This document shows, in pieces, positions 43,555-55,249 of a stretch of 64,000 nt of DNA (positions are counted from its first letter, which is position 1; every line of letters begins with the position of its first letter). Made by a program: the position numbers and the translations under genes. This stretch comes from Gnetum montanum (lineage: Eukaryota; Streptophyta; Gnetopsida; Gnetales; Gnetaceae): positions 142,264 through 206,263 of the forward strand of contig MNCI01035648.1 of assembly GCA_015680685.1 (NCBI GenBank). Reading direction: 5' to 3'. The notes under the pieces were generated by a model. It was not told the origin of the DNA and did no database searches. It saw only the letters and a program-made list of their open reading frames with translations.

Positions 43555-46411
43555 TCACATGGTCCTAGGCGGTGGAGGTTCTTGAGGCTTCGACAAACCT
43601 TCTCCAGCTTCAGGCACATATGGTGGTTGAGGCTGTTGTGGTTGTTTAGCTGCTGTTGCAACTTTTGGCAGTAAACGGAAAGCATCTAGCAATGCTTTCA
43701 GTTTTTTCTCCTTATAAGATTGTGCATGATCCACACAACTTTACCAGTGTGAGTTGGAATGGGCACATCCCAACGATAAGGAATTTCTGGGAACATCTCC
43801 TTAGCATTGACAAAACATGTAGTGAATTTTTTGTGTTCGATATCGAATATCATGATTATGTTTTGCAGCTCTTGGTAGTCATTCATTCTCCAAGCTAGGT
43901 TCTTGGCAATTGATTATTGATTAGTGAATTTTGCCGTGAGAACTTCGAGTTTAGCGTTTTCCATCTTAAGTTTTTACTTGGTGTCCTTGTGGTGCTTGAA
44001 CTCGGCCTTGTACAACAAGTGTGAGTTGGCCATCTATTTTTCAAGTTCTAATTATGGCCATCTAGTAGTTAGCATTACTAGATTTATGTAGAAAAGATTG
44101 GCCAATTCCACATATTCTATCATTTCTTCGATCTGTAACTCCTTCATGCAGATCTCCACTTTGTTATAGGCATCTATCCCATTAATGATAGGCTGCCAAA
44201 TTTCTCTTCCTTGCTGGAGTTACTAGAGGGTATCATTTACTTCTATCTTAGCCATTTAGATATGCTTCTCATTCACCTCCTTCTATAGGCCAACCTGGTC
44301 TCTATAATGATTCGTGACTCTCTTAAATTTGAAAGCCTCATTCTTCAATGCAACAATTTCAATAGTAGATTTTTGGCATAAGGCGCAGACTTCCTCTATA
44401 GATAGATTGCGATTTTCTATTGCCAATTTCCTCAATTCTGTGTTTGCTCTAGCTAGTTGCTCCTACTATTGATGGATAAATTCTTGTATTTGTTGTTTTT
44501 GTGCATCAACATTTTGCAAGTGATAGTTTTCTATGGTTAGTGTTCCATTTTTTTGGCACATTTGAACCAAGTCCTTTAAAACTAAATAGGTCTTTGCTTT
44601 AGCCACGGACTGGTTAAAGATAGACATCACCATTCCCTTCTCAACTTGTTTTAATCATTCTTGAAGTTGCTAAAAAGATTCATCTTTGGTTATTGCAAGG
44701 TTGAGGAGTGTAGGGTCAGTAAAGTAGGCATGTAATTTAGCAACCTCCACATCCAAACACTAGTTTTGTGCTTGAGCCGTTTCATGTTGTCCTTCCAAGA
44801 TGATACATTTCCCCTTTGCCTCGAGTAGCTTCGACTAGGTTGCAGTAATGTTGTCTGGAAAATCAAAGATGTCAAGAATTAGTTGCTTGGTCCCCACTAG
44901 TTAGTCTAGTAACTCCTCATGCTGGGTTATAATCAATCTTCTGCTGATAGTTTTTGTAGACATCTGTACATCTCAGAGCATAGATACATATAGTATAGAT
45001 GTCGTAGGTGCATTAAGTGCTTTTGCAATTTGGTTGGTAACAACTTCTACAGTTTTCTCCTATCCTTGGTATTGCATCACCAATATAGTTTCCCCCTCGC
45101 CATCCTCTAAGTGCATTGATAAGGAGGTAGCATTCTTAGAGATTTTTGGGAATAAATGGTGTTGAGATAGATACACTGTCACCTCTTGGGCACTGGGATT
45201 TGATCTCTCGGGTAGCTATGTTTATTGGGCTGAGAATATTGGACCACCTCCCTTCATTTGACTAATTATTCGAGCCATCTCATTAAGGTAACTCATCGTA
45301 GGTTGATATATAAATGGATCTCCACCACTCGTTCTTGCTCGCTACTTCTACTCATGCAAGAGCTATTTTTAGATTTCATGCAAGTACTCAATGATTGTGG
45401 AAGCCTCTGACGTTGTTTCTTGAGTGCGTGGTGGAGGTGGCAATTGCTGCTCCTCTTTCCTAGACATGGTAAGTTTCTTCTCTTTCATCATTTTGGACTA
45501 ATAGGCTATAGGAGTATGCCTAATTGTGTTGTTTACGTAGTAAATTATCCTTGCTATTTGCAAATTTTTTGGATAAGGCATGGAAAAGCCAAGGTTTTCC
45601 TTCCATGTTTAGTTTTTGAAACACATTTCTATCTCTAAATAGATTAATTGTGAAGGGTTTGCTAGAAATATCCATCTTAGAGCAGTGCATGCTTGAGTGG
45701 AGAAGGCAGTCACTTTATAGGGCCTCACCATTGGGTTGAGGTGATAGGTTGCTATCTTGAAGTATATGCACTTTGTTGGTGTTAGTGCACCAAATTCCTT
45801 ACAGTTGACCCTATAACGCTACTAGGTCCACTTTCTTTTGACCTCTGGATTAGCTTGTATAGATAACTCTTGCAGTTATGTTCAAAAATTAAGCAACCCA
45901 AGAGCCTATGAGATGGCTTCAACTGAGTCAGACACCTGAATGTCCTTGATTTTCACAGTGGAACCTACCTGTCTATTATTTCAAAAGAGGTACATCTCTC
46001 CCATGTACAACTTCTTGCTCGAAGTGATGATTGGCCACATGGGAGAGGTTTGCAATTGTGTCTTTACCTCTAATGGAGCATGTTCTAAAAATGGCCCAAA
46101 GTTCAATTCCTAAAGAATTGAGCATTGAACATCATGGGGCCTGATTATGTTGAGGTAGGCTTGTGTTAGTGTGACTTCAAGTCTCGGTATGGGCCTTGGT
46201 GCCTCCCCTCATTATGATTGTTCTATTATAGTATTTTTGTGGAAATGTGTCGAATAGATACCACTTCGGGCTCCTCCCAAAGAGGTCCCATTGCATGGGT
46301 TTCTTTTGCTTGTTCCTGGGCTTGTTGTTATTGGCCCCTTCCAGTTTTGAGTCATTTCTCCCTTGGTTGAGATGGTTCTTCTTCTTGCAGTCATATTGGT
46401 CTCGATGTCAT
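43555..46411 (-). pseudogene. X ORF3
   Basis: ATG at 46411 (MTSRPI, homologous to MAPRPK in Y) directly follows TGATTTTAG. Same architecture as Y and Z: basic/Gln-rich start, plant transposon protein-like domain with a YMGEMYLFW-like stretch near 46000 and LSKKFxxxLP-like text, Pro-rich hinge, long coiled coil, and the C-terminal block with THTGKVVWIMHNLIRRKN (about 43755-43700) ending PPPPRTM. About 950 codons with stops and small frame changes. Function unknown. Confidence 0.7.
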
Positions 46412-46490
46412 CTAAAATCACAACATGACCACATGTTAGCAATTATTATGTAATGTAAAAAAATTGGGATACCTTATCTCATTTGGAAGG

Positions 46491-47399
46491 TGATGAGTTG
46501 TGAGATACCCCTATGCCCAACCTTATGAATCACAAAGTGTTCATGCACAATCTGGTTGAATTTTATGGACTTTATAGTTTTCGGCGCACTAGTCTTCTAG
46601 GAAGTGAACCTTGCCTTAAGGTTGTTTGTTGTCTTCCCAATTACACTTGTGACATACACTAGTATGGTTAAGTGTAGTTAAGTCATTTGATTTTTATCAT
46701 TTTATAATTTATGGTTTTGATGTTTAAAGAGGGATAAAGTAATTAGATTGACTAATTTAATTTAACTAATTAACTAGTATCTAAGTAGTCCCAACATAAG
46801 CATCTGGTCCCACTTTCCACACACATCTTGAACCCACGTATCCACTACTAGGTTACCAAGCGCTACACTACTAGGTGTACTAAGCAATAACATTGCTAGG
46901 ATTACCAAGCGAATATGTGTTATGCTCGAAGTGGTCATACTTATGTGTTTAATTTATCTAGCTTATCTTTCTTAATTACTTCATTACCTTAATTATTAGA
47001 AAACATTGAATAAATAATTGAAAACATTAAATGCATAAATGAAACATTTAAGCTATTCAGAATGCTGCAAGGTTTATCAAGAAGTTCATATTTATTGCTG
47101 CACACACTATTATGCTCAGGTACAACAATGCTTGAATAAAGATTTGTACACTCAATGACTCCTGTTGCAAGCACTTGGAAAAAATATTTTAACTTTCAAA
47201 TAGACAAACTGTAAGAGCTTTGCTACTACTTTGATAATTGATGCCATAAATGTGGTTGGTAAGCATGTATTTATAGACCAAGATAGACACCTACATTGAC
47301 GAGGCCACATTGATGCAATAAACTACATTGATAGGGCCTAGTCAATGCAACAGACTACGTCGATTGGGCCTAGTTGATGTGACAAACCAAAACTCATCA
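46491..47399 (-). repeat. Y 3' LTR (family B)
   Basis: 909 bp, TGATGAG at 47399 to CTCATCA at 46491. GGCC-containing near-palindromes (47290-47375) precede TATAAATA (47275-47268). AATAAATATGAAC poly(A) region near 47095. U5 carries repeated CTTGGTAAYCCNA cores. Polypurine tract TCATGGGGGTA (47410-47400). Confidence 0.95.
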
Positions 47400-47643
47400 T
47401 ACCCCCATGACTGAATCAAAACTCATTGTTAAGTTCTTTACAAAATTGGGAAGGTATGGGATTATTGACTAGTTTTTGACATAACAAAACAAAACAACAT
47501 AGACATAACAGTACTGAGTGCCCAGTGTACGAACCAACAAATTAAAAAAATTACGGTGTTCATGATACAAAATTGAACATCATGATATGATTCTTCAAAA
47601 TTGGACAACACATTTTTTGATGGCATGAAGTTGGCGGAGAAGG

Positions 47644-50493
47644 TCAGATAGTCCTAGGTGATGGTGACTCCTGAGGCTCTAAAAGACCTTCACTAGCTTT
47701 AGGCATGTGTGGTGGTTGAAGTGGTCCTGTTGCTACTGTGACTTTAGGTGGAAGGTGAAAAGCATCTAGCAATGACTTCATTTTCTCTTCTTTACTCCTA
47801 AGATCATTCATGGTCCATGTAGCTTCATCGATGTGGGCTAGGGTTGGAACATCCCAAGGACAAGGCAAAATAGGAAATAACTCTTTAACATTGACAAACT
47901 AGGTTGCAAATTGCTTGCACTCGATGTCAAATGCTCAGAGTGTCTTGCAGCACCTGGTAGTTTTTCATTTGTTTGACTAGCTTCTCTGTGACTAATCTTT
48001 GGTCAGTGAATTTTTCCTTAAGAACCTCAAGTTCAGCATTTGCCATTGTAAGCTTTTTCTTGGTGTCTTTATGAGTCTTGAACTTTGCATCATATAATAA
48101 GTATGAGCTAGCCACTTACTTCTCAAGCTCAGACCATGATCATCTGACAATCAGCATTACAAGGTTTGCATAGCAGAGTAGGACAGCTCCATGTATTTTT
48201 TCATCTCTTCAATCTACAACTCCTTCATGAGGATATTTGCCTTATTGTAGGTATCAATCCCATCGATGATGGATTGCCACATTTCTCTACCTTGTTGGAC
48301 TTGCTAGAGGGCCTCATTAACCTTTGCCTTTGCTAGTTGGATATGCTTTTCATTTACCTCCTTCTGTAGGCCAACCTGGTCATTGTAATAATCTTTAGCT
48401 TTTTCAAATTTCAGAGCCTTGTTTTTCCAGGTAGCAATCTTGATGGTTGATTTCTAGTGTAAGATGTGGACCTCCTCCATGGAGAGATTACAATTATCTA
48501 TTTTCAATCTCCTCAATTCGAACTTTTTCCTAGCAAGTTTCTCTTGCTATTATGGATGAATTCTTCTAGCTATTATTTTTGCGCATCAAAGTTTCATAGG
48601 CAATGATTTTCTGTGGTCAAGGACTCATTTTCCTGGCATGTTTGAATCAAGTCCTTTCGTACTACATGAGTTTTAGCTTTTGCTATTGACTGATTAAAGA
48701 CCACTATTATCATCTCTCTCTCAACCTTCTTTAGCTATTCTTGAAGCTATTGAAAAGCTTTGTCTCGTGTTAATGTAGGGTTGATAAAAGTAGGGTTAGT
48801 AATTCAGGCATGCAACTTGGCAACTTCTACGGCCAAGCTTTGATTGTGTGTTTGAGTTGTTTCGAGTTCCCCTTCTAAGATGAGGCACCTGCCCTTTACC
48901 TATAGCAGTTTTGATTGGGTTACAGTGATGGTATCTAGAAAATCAAATATATCTAGAATTGGTTGCTTGGTTCCCACCAGTCGGTCTAGTAGTTCTTCAT
49001 GTTGGGCTGTACTTAATTGCTTGTTAATTGTCCTCGTGTATGTCTACACATCTCTTAGTATAGAAACATCTGGTTTAGGTGCTACAAGTGCATTTAATGC
49101 TTTAGTGACTTGATCAACAATGATCTCTATAGCTATCTCTTGCCCTGGGTGCTGCATCACCAATACAGTTGCCTTTTCACCCTCCTCCAAGTGTAGTATA
49201 AAGGAAGCGACATTTCTAGAGATTTTTGGGAATAGATGATGCTGAGAGAGAGACACTATCACCTCTCAAGCACTTGGATTTGACCTTGTAGGCAATCATG
49301 TTTGTTAGGGAGACAATATTGATCCACCTCCCTTCATTTGGTTGATTGTACAAGCCACTTCTCTAAGGTGACTCATGACTAGTTTGTACATAAATGGATC
49401 TCCATTAGTAGTTCTTACCTATTGCTCTTGTTGTTGCAAGAGTTGCTCTTGGATTTTCTGCATGTGCTCAACTTTACTGCAGGCCTTTGGTGTTTGCTCA
49501 TGAGTAGGTGGTGGAGGTGGTCATTGTTGCTTCTCTTCTATTGTCATGGTAGGCATCTTATCCTTCATCATCTTGGTTGAAGAAGCATTAGGAGCATGCC
49601 TGAGTATATCATTTGCATAGCAGACTATTCTTACCCTTTTGCATAAATTTTTGATTAGTTAAGAAACAAGTAGGATCTTTCTTCTATGTTCATTCTCCTT
49701 GAAGTGCTTCTCTATTTCTAGAAAGATCAATTGTGGAATATTTGCTAGAAATTTTTTGCTTAGAGCAGCACATGCTCTAGCGGAGAAGGCTATCACCTTA
49801 CTGGGCCTCACCATTAGATTGAGGTGGTAGGCCACTATCTTAAAATAGACTTGCTCCACTAGTGTGAGCATGCCTAACTCCTTGCAGTCAACCCCATAAC
49901 ACCATCGAGTCCATTCCTTCTTTGCTTCAGGATTGGCTTATGTTGATAGCTTTGCCAACTGGGTTCTTACATCAGGTAACCCAAGGACCTACACAATTGC
50001 TTCTATTGAGTAGGATACTTGAATATCCTTGATTTTCATAGTAGCTCTTGCTCTCCTATTATTCCAAAAGAGATATGTTTCTCCCATGTACCACTACCCA
50101 CTGGAAGTGATGATTGGCCACATGAAAGAGGCTTGTAGTTGAGCTCTAACATCTTTTGGAGCTCGTTCAAGGAATGGCTTGAAGTTTAGCTCTTGAAGAA
50201 CTGAGTGTTGAATTTCACAATTCTCGATTATGTTGAGGCAGACCTGTGTGAGTGTGACTTCCAGTTTGGGTATAGGGCCTGGTGCCTTGCCTTGCTGTAA
50301 GTGTTCTGATGTAGCTTCTTCTTTGGGAATCTATTGGATAGATTCCACCTTGACCTCACCTCTGAGAGGTCCTGTTGCATGGGTTGCCTCAACTTTTTCT
50401 TGGTCATGTTCTTGTTGGCCTCCTTCCTCTAGGCTGTTTCTCTTGTGGTTGTGATGGCCCTTCCTCCTATGGTCTCTTTGGCCTTGGTGCCAT
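47644..50493 (-). pseudogene. Y ORF3: reference copy of the post-pol protein
   Basis: ATG at 50493 (MAPRPKRP) is fused to the splice acceptor ATCATAG. 950 codons with stops. Residues about 120-300: YMGETYLFWNNRRARATMKI, VSYSIEAIV-VLGLPD, KEWTRWCYGVDCKELG, IVAYHLNLMVRPSKVIAFSA, LSKKFLANIPQLIFLEIEKH and LIKNLCKRVRI. This order resembles the putative plant transposon protein domain found with Athila-type elements. A Pro-rich hinge (PPPPTHEQTP), LEEGEKATVLVMQHPGQE, a long Leu/Glu/Lys-rich coiled coil and the C-terminal block PCPWDVPTLAHIDEATWTMN with SKEEKMKSLLDAF follow. No membrane segment seen. Possible roles (particle structure, localisation) are speculation. Confidence 0.75.
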
Positions 50494-50787
50494 CTATGAT
50501 CACACATAACAATGGATTAGTAATTATCATGTAACTCAAAATGATTGAAATACCTTGTCTCATAAGGAGGTTACATTTGGCTAGGGTGTGATTATGGTTG
50601 GATGGATTTAATATTTAATTATTAATTTAATATTTGCTTTATTGAAGTTGTTGGAAGGGTTAAATTCTCAAAAATTAATGATTTAATAGCATTTTACATC
50701 TTAACCCTTTGGGGGAGTTAGGAAAAAATTCAACAAAAAAATTCATTGAAACCTTGGGATTTGCTAACCCCATGACTAAGAGCTTAC
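50494..50787 (-). promoter_or_regulatory. Y ORF3 leader intron (294 nt)
   Basis: Donor ACTAGAG/GTAAGC with the intron's first G at 50787; branch-like TACTAATCC at 50522-50514; acceptor ATCATAG ending at 50494, next base the A of ATG. Donor, branch site and acceptor all fit plant consensus, and donor and acceptor are also present in X. Confidence 0.65.
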
Positions 50788-50931
50788 CTCTAGTAATTGC
50801 AAGGTCAAAAAATGAGGTGATTCAGATAAATGGTGTGAGAGTTATAGGCTTGGGAAGGTTTTGGGCTCTAAAATTGCAAAAACTCCTTGGGCATTATGGA
50901 CCAAATGTGAAAAATCCAAAGTGTTCAGTAG

Positions 50932-51021
50932 TATTTATACTATTTTTGCATTGTGTTGATGGGGCCTCGTCAATAGGGCCAAATCAACACGGTCCTCTAC
51001 GTCAATGGGGCCTCGTCGATG
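50932..51021 (-). promoter_or_regulatory. Y internal U3-like promoter upstream of ORF3
   Basis: Three GGCC-containing words (51021-51007, 50980-50975, 50971-50961; for example GACGAGGCCCC) precede TATAAATA (50939-50932), as in the Y LTR. The expected start lies about 115 nt upstream of the intron donor. A TTGACC/GTTGAC-rich stretch lies further upstream (51025-51060). Confidence 0.65.
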
Positions 51022-52600
51022 CAATTGTTGACCATCGTTGACTTTCGTTGACTTGGTCAAAACTTGAAAATTACAAAGATATTTTGAATGAAATTAGGAT
51101 AAAATGGAAGCCCAAATAACCATGAACATGATGAAAATGTGAGAAGAGGATGCTAAAGTCCCAAAAACTAAGGAAATTAGAAAAAATGATAAAAATGGGA
51201 TAGAAAATAAGAGTTCAGGGAGCATAGAGTGGTTTACCCAAAGGAATATGTGAAAGATAGATTTGTAACAATGTCATAGGTAAGGGACTTAACTAACTAA
51301 ACTAAGAGATATGTAAGTGGGTCCTCCCCATAGCAGGCTCATGTCCTTGTTGCCCTTGCATAACCCCAACTAAGGAGTCCATGGGCGCCATAGTTAATTA
51401 ATGGTCATAAAAAGTTAAGGACCAAACAAAAAGAATCTATCCAAGAATTCCAACACATTAAACTAAGACATCTAGCATAACATAGAAACTAGTAGTGAGG
51501 TGAGTTATGGTAGCATAAATGAATGACTCAGAAGGTGGGATGGAATCCTGAATTAGGTTCATAAGAATTCCCTTGTGGAATATGTGTTTAAAATGATCTG
51601 AGAAGATCCATCCTTAGTCTGGATCAAAACCAGCCTCTTTTAGTGACTTTGCATCATCATTCCAAGGCTGATCAACTCACCCAAGACATGAGAGTGCTCC
51701 CATAAAATAATCACCATTCTAAAAAGAAAAGAAAAAAGAAGTAGGAAGTGAGAGAGAGAGGGCCTTAGTTAGAGGGGACCTTTAAGCATGGGTGCATGTC
51801 TTTCTACTCCCATAACTAGTGCTTGTAGCCCATTTATTTGTCTAAGGGGTGTGCTTTGAATTCCCATCATGTTTTTGTTTTTTTGTTTTTTTTTTCAAGT
51901 TTTTGGATTGAAACCACACCATGCAAAGACTTTATTTGAATTCCTATTAGTGGTTGGATTGGAACGGTAAGAAGCTCATGAAAAGCACCCAAGCACTCAA
52001 GTAAGTAGAAGAGTACAAGGAGTATTAAGTCCCCTTGAAGTCACACCCTCCACAAACCTTTGAATCTTTCCCAATTCTAGAACTACCAAGGTCACCAATT
52101 GATTAAAAGTTTCTTTAATGAAAGGGACCTCAAACTCCCAGAACAAGGAAAACCATAGAGCTTATTGGATGGGTGGATGACATGGACTCATTGCTTATTC
52201 CATGAAAAATAAACCATGTCATAGTCATCAGAAATCAGAATTCAAAAATAGAAAGTAGACATCAACAATCACAACATTAAGCACAAACCATCATTAGTAA
52301 ACAATAATAGTGGCACTATGTCCTGTGGCAATAAAGCACTTTTATTAGCAAAAATAATGAAAATTCACACTTAAATAAAACAAAACAAAGTAAAATATAT
52401 GAGAAAGTGTAAAATAATTAAGAAAGGTTCAAACGTACTAATAATGGTGCAAAATTGGGAAAAATTTGAGAATTAAAAATTTGTAAAATAAATAACTTGT
52501 AAAATCAAAAACGTGGAAAAAAAAAGTAGAAAAACTGAGAAGCCATATGGACCATTAGCATGGATGACCATCTCCCCCACAAGTGAGTTGGAAGGAGGAG
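51022..52600 (-). other. Y post-integrase spacer
   Basis: No coding domain. Conserved block GTGGGTCCTCCCCATAGCAG (51318-51337, plus strand), a GGGTGTGACTTCAAGGGGAC block near 52030-52050, a T-rich/A-rich region 52340-52540 and the GGGGGAGATGGTCATCC block near 52565-52580. Confidence 0.7.
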
Positions 52601-53650
52601 ATCCAAAAAATGGATTGTGGTTGTCCGTTCGTTGAGGTGGTAGTTGCACTAGGTTATCTTGGCTCTAGGAAAGGTTTCACTTGCTAGATGTTGACCAATT
52701 GCTTTTTATTTGGGCATTCAGGTTTGTAGATTAACATGGCCCTAGAGGAAAGGTTTGATCAATTATATAAGGTCCCTCCCACAATGTTTGAAATTTTGTC
52801 TTATGGGGTATGTGTGTGAGGTTCCAATAGAGAATCTTATCTCCTGGTTGAAATGTTAATTTCCATATCTTGAGGTCATGACATTGCTTATTGAATGCCT
52901 TGTGCAGCTCATTCAAAGATAGGACCACCAATTGATTTTCATCTAGCAAATTTAGGTTGATCAATCTTTATTTTTGTGTTAGACTATTTCAAGATCCAGA
53001 TCATAGGCTGTTGAGAGTGTACAAAGCTTGGACTGAATTGAGAGCGTTGGAAGTTTTCCGTACACTAACTCGTAGGGAGAGTAGCCAATAGGGAGCTTAT
53101 ATGTTGAGCAATAGGCTTAGACGACATTTTTGAGTTTGGTGCTCCAATCTCTCATATATTTGCTTATGGTTCTTGTTAAGATCTTTATGATCTCTCAATT
53201 AGTTACCTTTTCTTGATTGTTGGCTTGGGGATGATAGGGTGTTGTTAATTTATGTTCAACCACCAAGTGTTGCATCAACTTTCTAAAAGTGGCACTTGTT
53301 AAATGAGTTCCATTGTCAAAAATTAGTGTATGTGGCATCCCAAACCTATTTACAACAATTTGTTGTATAAATCTAGTAGCAGTGAATGATGTACAATCAG
53401 TAACAGCTACTGCTTTTTCCCATTTTGTGTAGTAGTCGACTACTACGGTGATATACATCTTTTCATTGGACATGGATGTGATGGAACCCATGAAGTCAAC
53501 ACCCCATATGCCAAAAGGCTCCAGTGGTTGGATCCACTGTTGAGGATCTTCCATTCAGGCGGTCATCTCACCATCTCATTGACAACGTTCACAAAATTGG
53601 ACAAAGTAGTGGACATTTCTGAAGATTGTAGGCCAATAGTATCCTACCAT
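52600..53650 (-). pseudogene. Y integrase core and C-terminal module
   Basis: Open stretch 53554-53195: PLEPFGIWGVDFMGSI (first Asp), VDYYTKWEKAVAVTDC, IFDNGTHLTSATFRKLM (second Asp), TTPYHPQANNQEKVTN. The Glu lies 34, not 35, residues after the second Asp, and the usual Glu position holds Lys; X shares this. C-terminal module 52964-52731: LHKAFNKQCHDLKIWKL, QPGDKILYWNLTHIP, KFQTLWEGPYIIDQTF. The N-terminal HHCC region is deleted: at about 53680 the sequence jumps from integrase into RNase H, losing about 330 bp relative to X. Confidence 0.85.
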
Positions 53651-53689
53651 TAGGATTTTTATGGCTATGTGTGTCCCATATTAATTAAG

Positions 53690-54130
53690 AGAGGTGGTCA
53701 GTGACCACATTCTTAGTTCTTTTTCAATCTACCATCATGAGATTGAATTCTTGCAAGATCACAAGTCACCATATGATACAAGGGCTCACTGTCGGCTTTT
53801 TCATGAAGAAGTAGATTGCATTATGATCCATGTGCAAAAATACTTTGTAGTCAAGCACATAATGCCGAAACTTTTCAAGAGCATACACGAGAATCATTAG
53901 TTCTTTGTGTGTAGTGGTGTAATTTAATTGTGCTCCCACAATGCTTCAGCTTGTGTAGTGGATGCAATATGGACATTGCTTATCATCCAACTACATGAGC
54001 ACTGCTCCCAGGGCATAGTTAGATGCATCCATCATGATGTGGAATGGTTTGGACTAGTTTGGTGCCCATAGAATTAGTGTTTCTTCAAGTTTCTCCTTTA
54101 ATTTTTGGAATGCATGTTCACATTCCTTGG
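53690..54130 (-). pseudogene. Y RNase H, C-terminally truncated
   Basis: Contains MDASNYALGAVLM, AQLNYTTTHKELMILVYALE, KVFLHMDHNAI, LQEFNLMMVD and a KNVVTDHLS-like end, after which the deletion at about 53680 removes the remainder. It would degrade the RNA strand of the cDNA hybrid. Several stops. Confidence 0.8.
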
Positions 54131-55200
54131 TCCAAATGAAAGGTGCATCTTTCTTTGTAAGCTCTATCAACGATTTTGCAATCTTAGAGAAATTCTCTAT
54201 GAATCACTGGTAGTAGCCAGCATGTCCAAGGAATGACTTGACATCTTTAATTATATTTAGTTGGCATGTAATTCCTTGGATGATCCTTATTTTTTCTAGG
54301 TCTACCTCAATTCCCTCTTGTGAAATTTGGTGCCCTAACACAATGCCTTCTTGGACCATAAGGTGACTTTTTTGCTAGTTGAGCTGCAGATTTGTTTCCA
54401 CACATCTTTTCAATACTTGCTCAAGGTGGTCTAAGGCTTGCTCAAACGTAGCTCCATAGGTGAAGAAGTCATCTATGAAGACTTCCATACCACTATTGAT
54501 CTGTTATTGGAAAATACTAAGGATTAGGCATTGAAATGCTGTAGGGGCATTGCACAGACCAAATGGCATCTTACAATATGCAAAAGTCCTCTAGGAACTC
54601 ATGAATGTTGTCTTGGATTGATCATCTAGCACAATTTGGATTTGGTTATAGCCACTATAACCATCCAAGAAGCTATAATAGCAATGCCCGAAGATAGTGT
54701 CCAACACTTGGTCCATAAATGGTAATGAAAAATGATCTTTAAATGTTGCCATGTTCAATAGCTTGAAGTTGATGCAGACCTACCACTTGCCATCTTTCTT
54801 TGACACAATTACGAGTGGGCTAACCCACTCACTATTCGCAATGGGATAGATGAACCTTGCCTTGAGGAGTTGCTCTATTTCCTCCTTGATGATCTACTTC
54901 AATTTGGAATTTAGCCATCTCTGCAGCTACCTTCTTGCCTTCATGGCCAGGTCAGTGTAAATGCGATGTTGGCATATCCTTGGATCAACTCCTGTCGGCT
55001 CAGGAAATGACCAAGCAAAGTTATTGGCCATTTGTTAACCACTTTTAATAGTTTTTCTTTTTGTTTAGGAGCAAGTTTAGAATTAATTATGACTAATTTT
55101 CCATTATTTAAAAATGCATATTCCATAGTAGCTAGTAGAGTTTTTAGTTCCATGGACTCCTACTTAAAGTTATCAGGGATTTCCAACTCTCCCCAATAGG
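54130..55200 (-). pseudogene. Y reverse transcriptase
   Basis: N-terminal block 55153-54980 (LLATMEYAFLNNGKLVIINS, EKLLKVVNKWPI), then ARFIYPIANSEWVSPLVI, FKDHFSLPFMDQVLDTI, YYSFLDGYSGYNQIQIVLDD, MPFGLCNAPTAFQCLILSIF and the catalytic box MEVFIDDFFTYG (54482-54447), with both Asp residues intact. The thumb (MSSRHGQGL to KDASFIWTKECEHAFQKLK-like text) follows. This is the most complete RT in the window. A few TAG stops. Confidence 0.85.
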
Positions 55201-55249
55201 TATCATCATCTTCATCTTTAGAGTTGATGATGAACTTACTCAAGTTCAT

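Noticed and set aside
47644-50493. ORF3 as a retroviral envelope-like protein
   Set aside because: Its position after pol invites this, but no signal peptide, cleavage site or membrane helix is visible; long coiled coil dominates.
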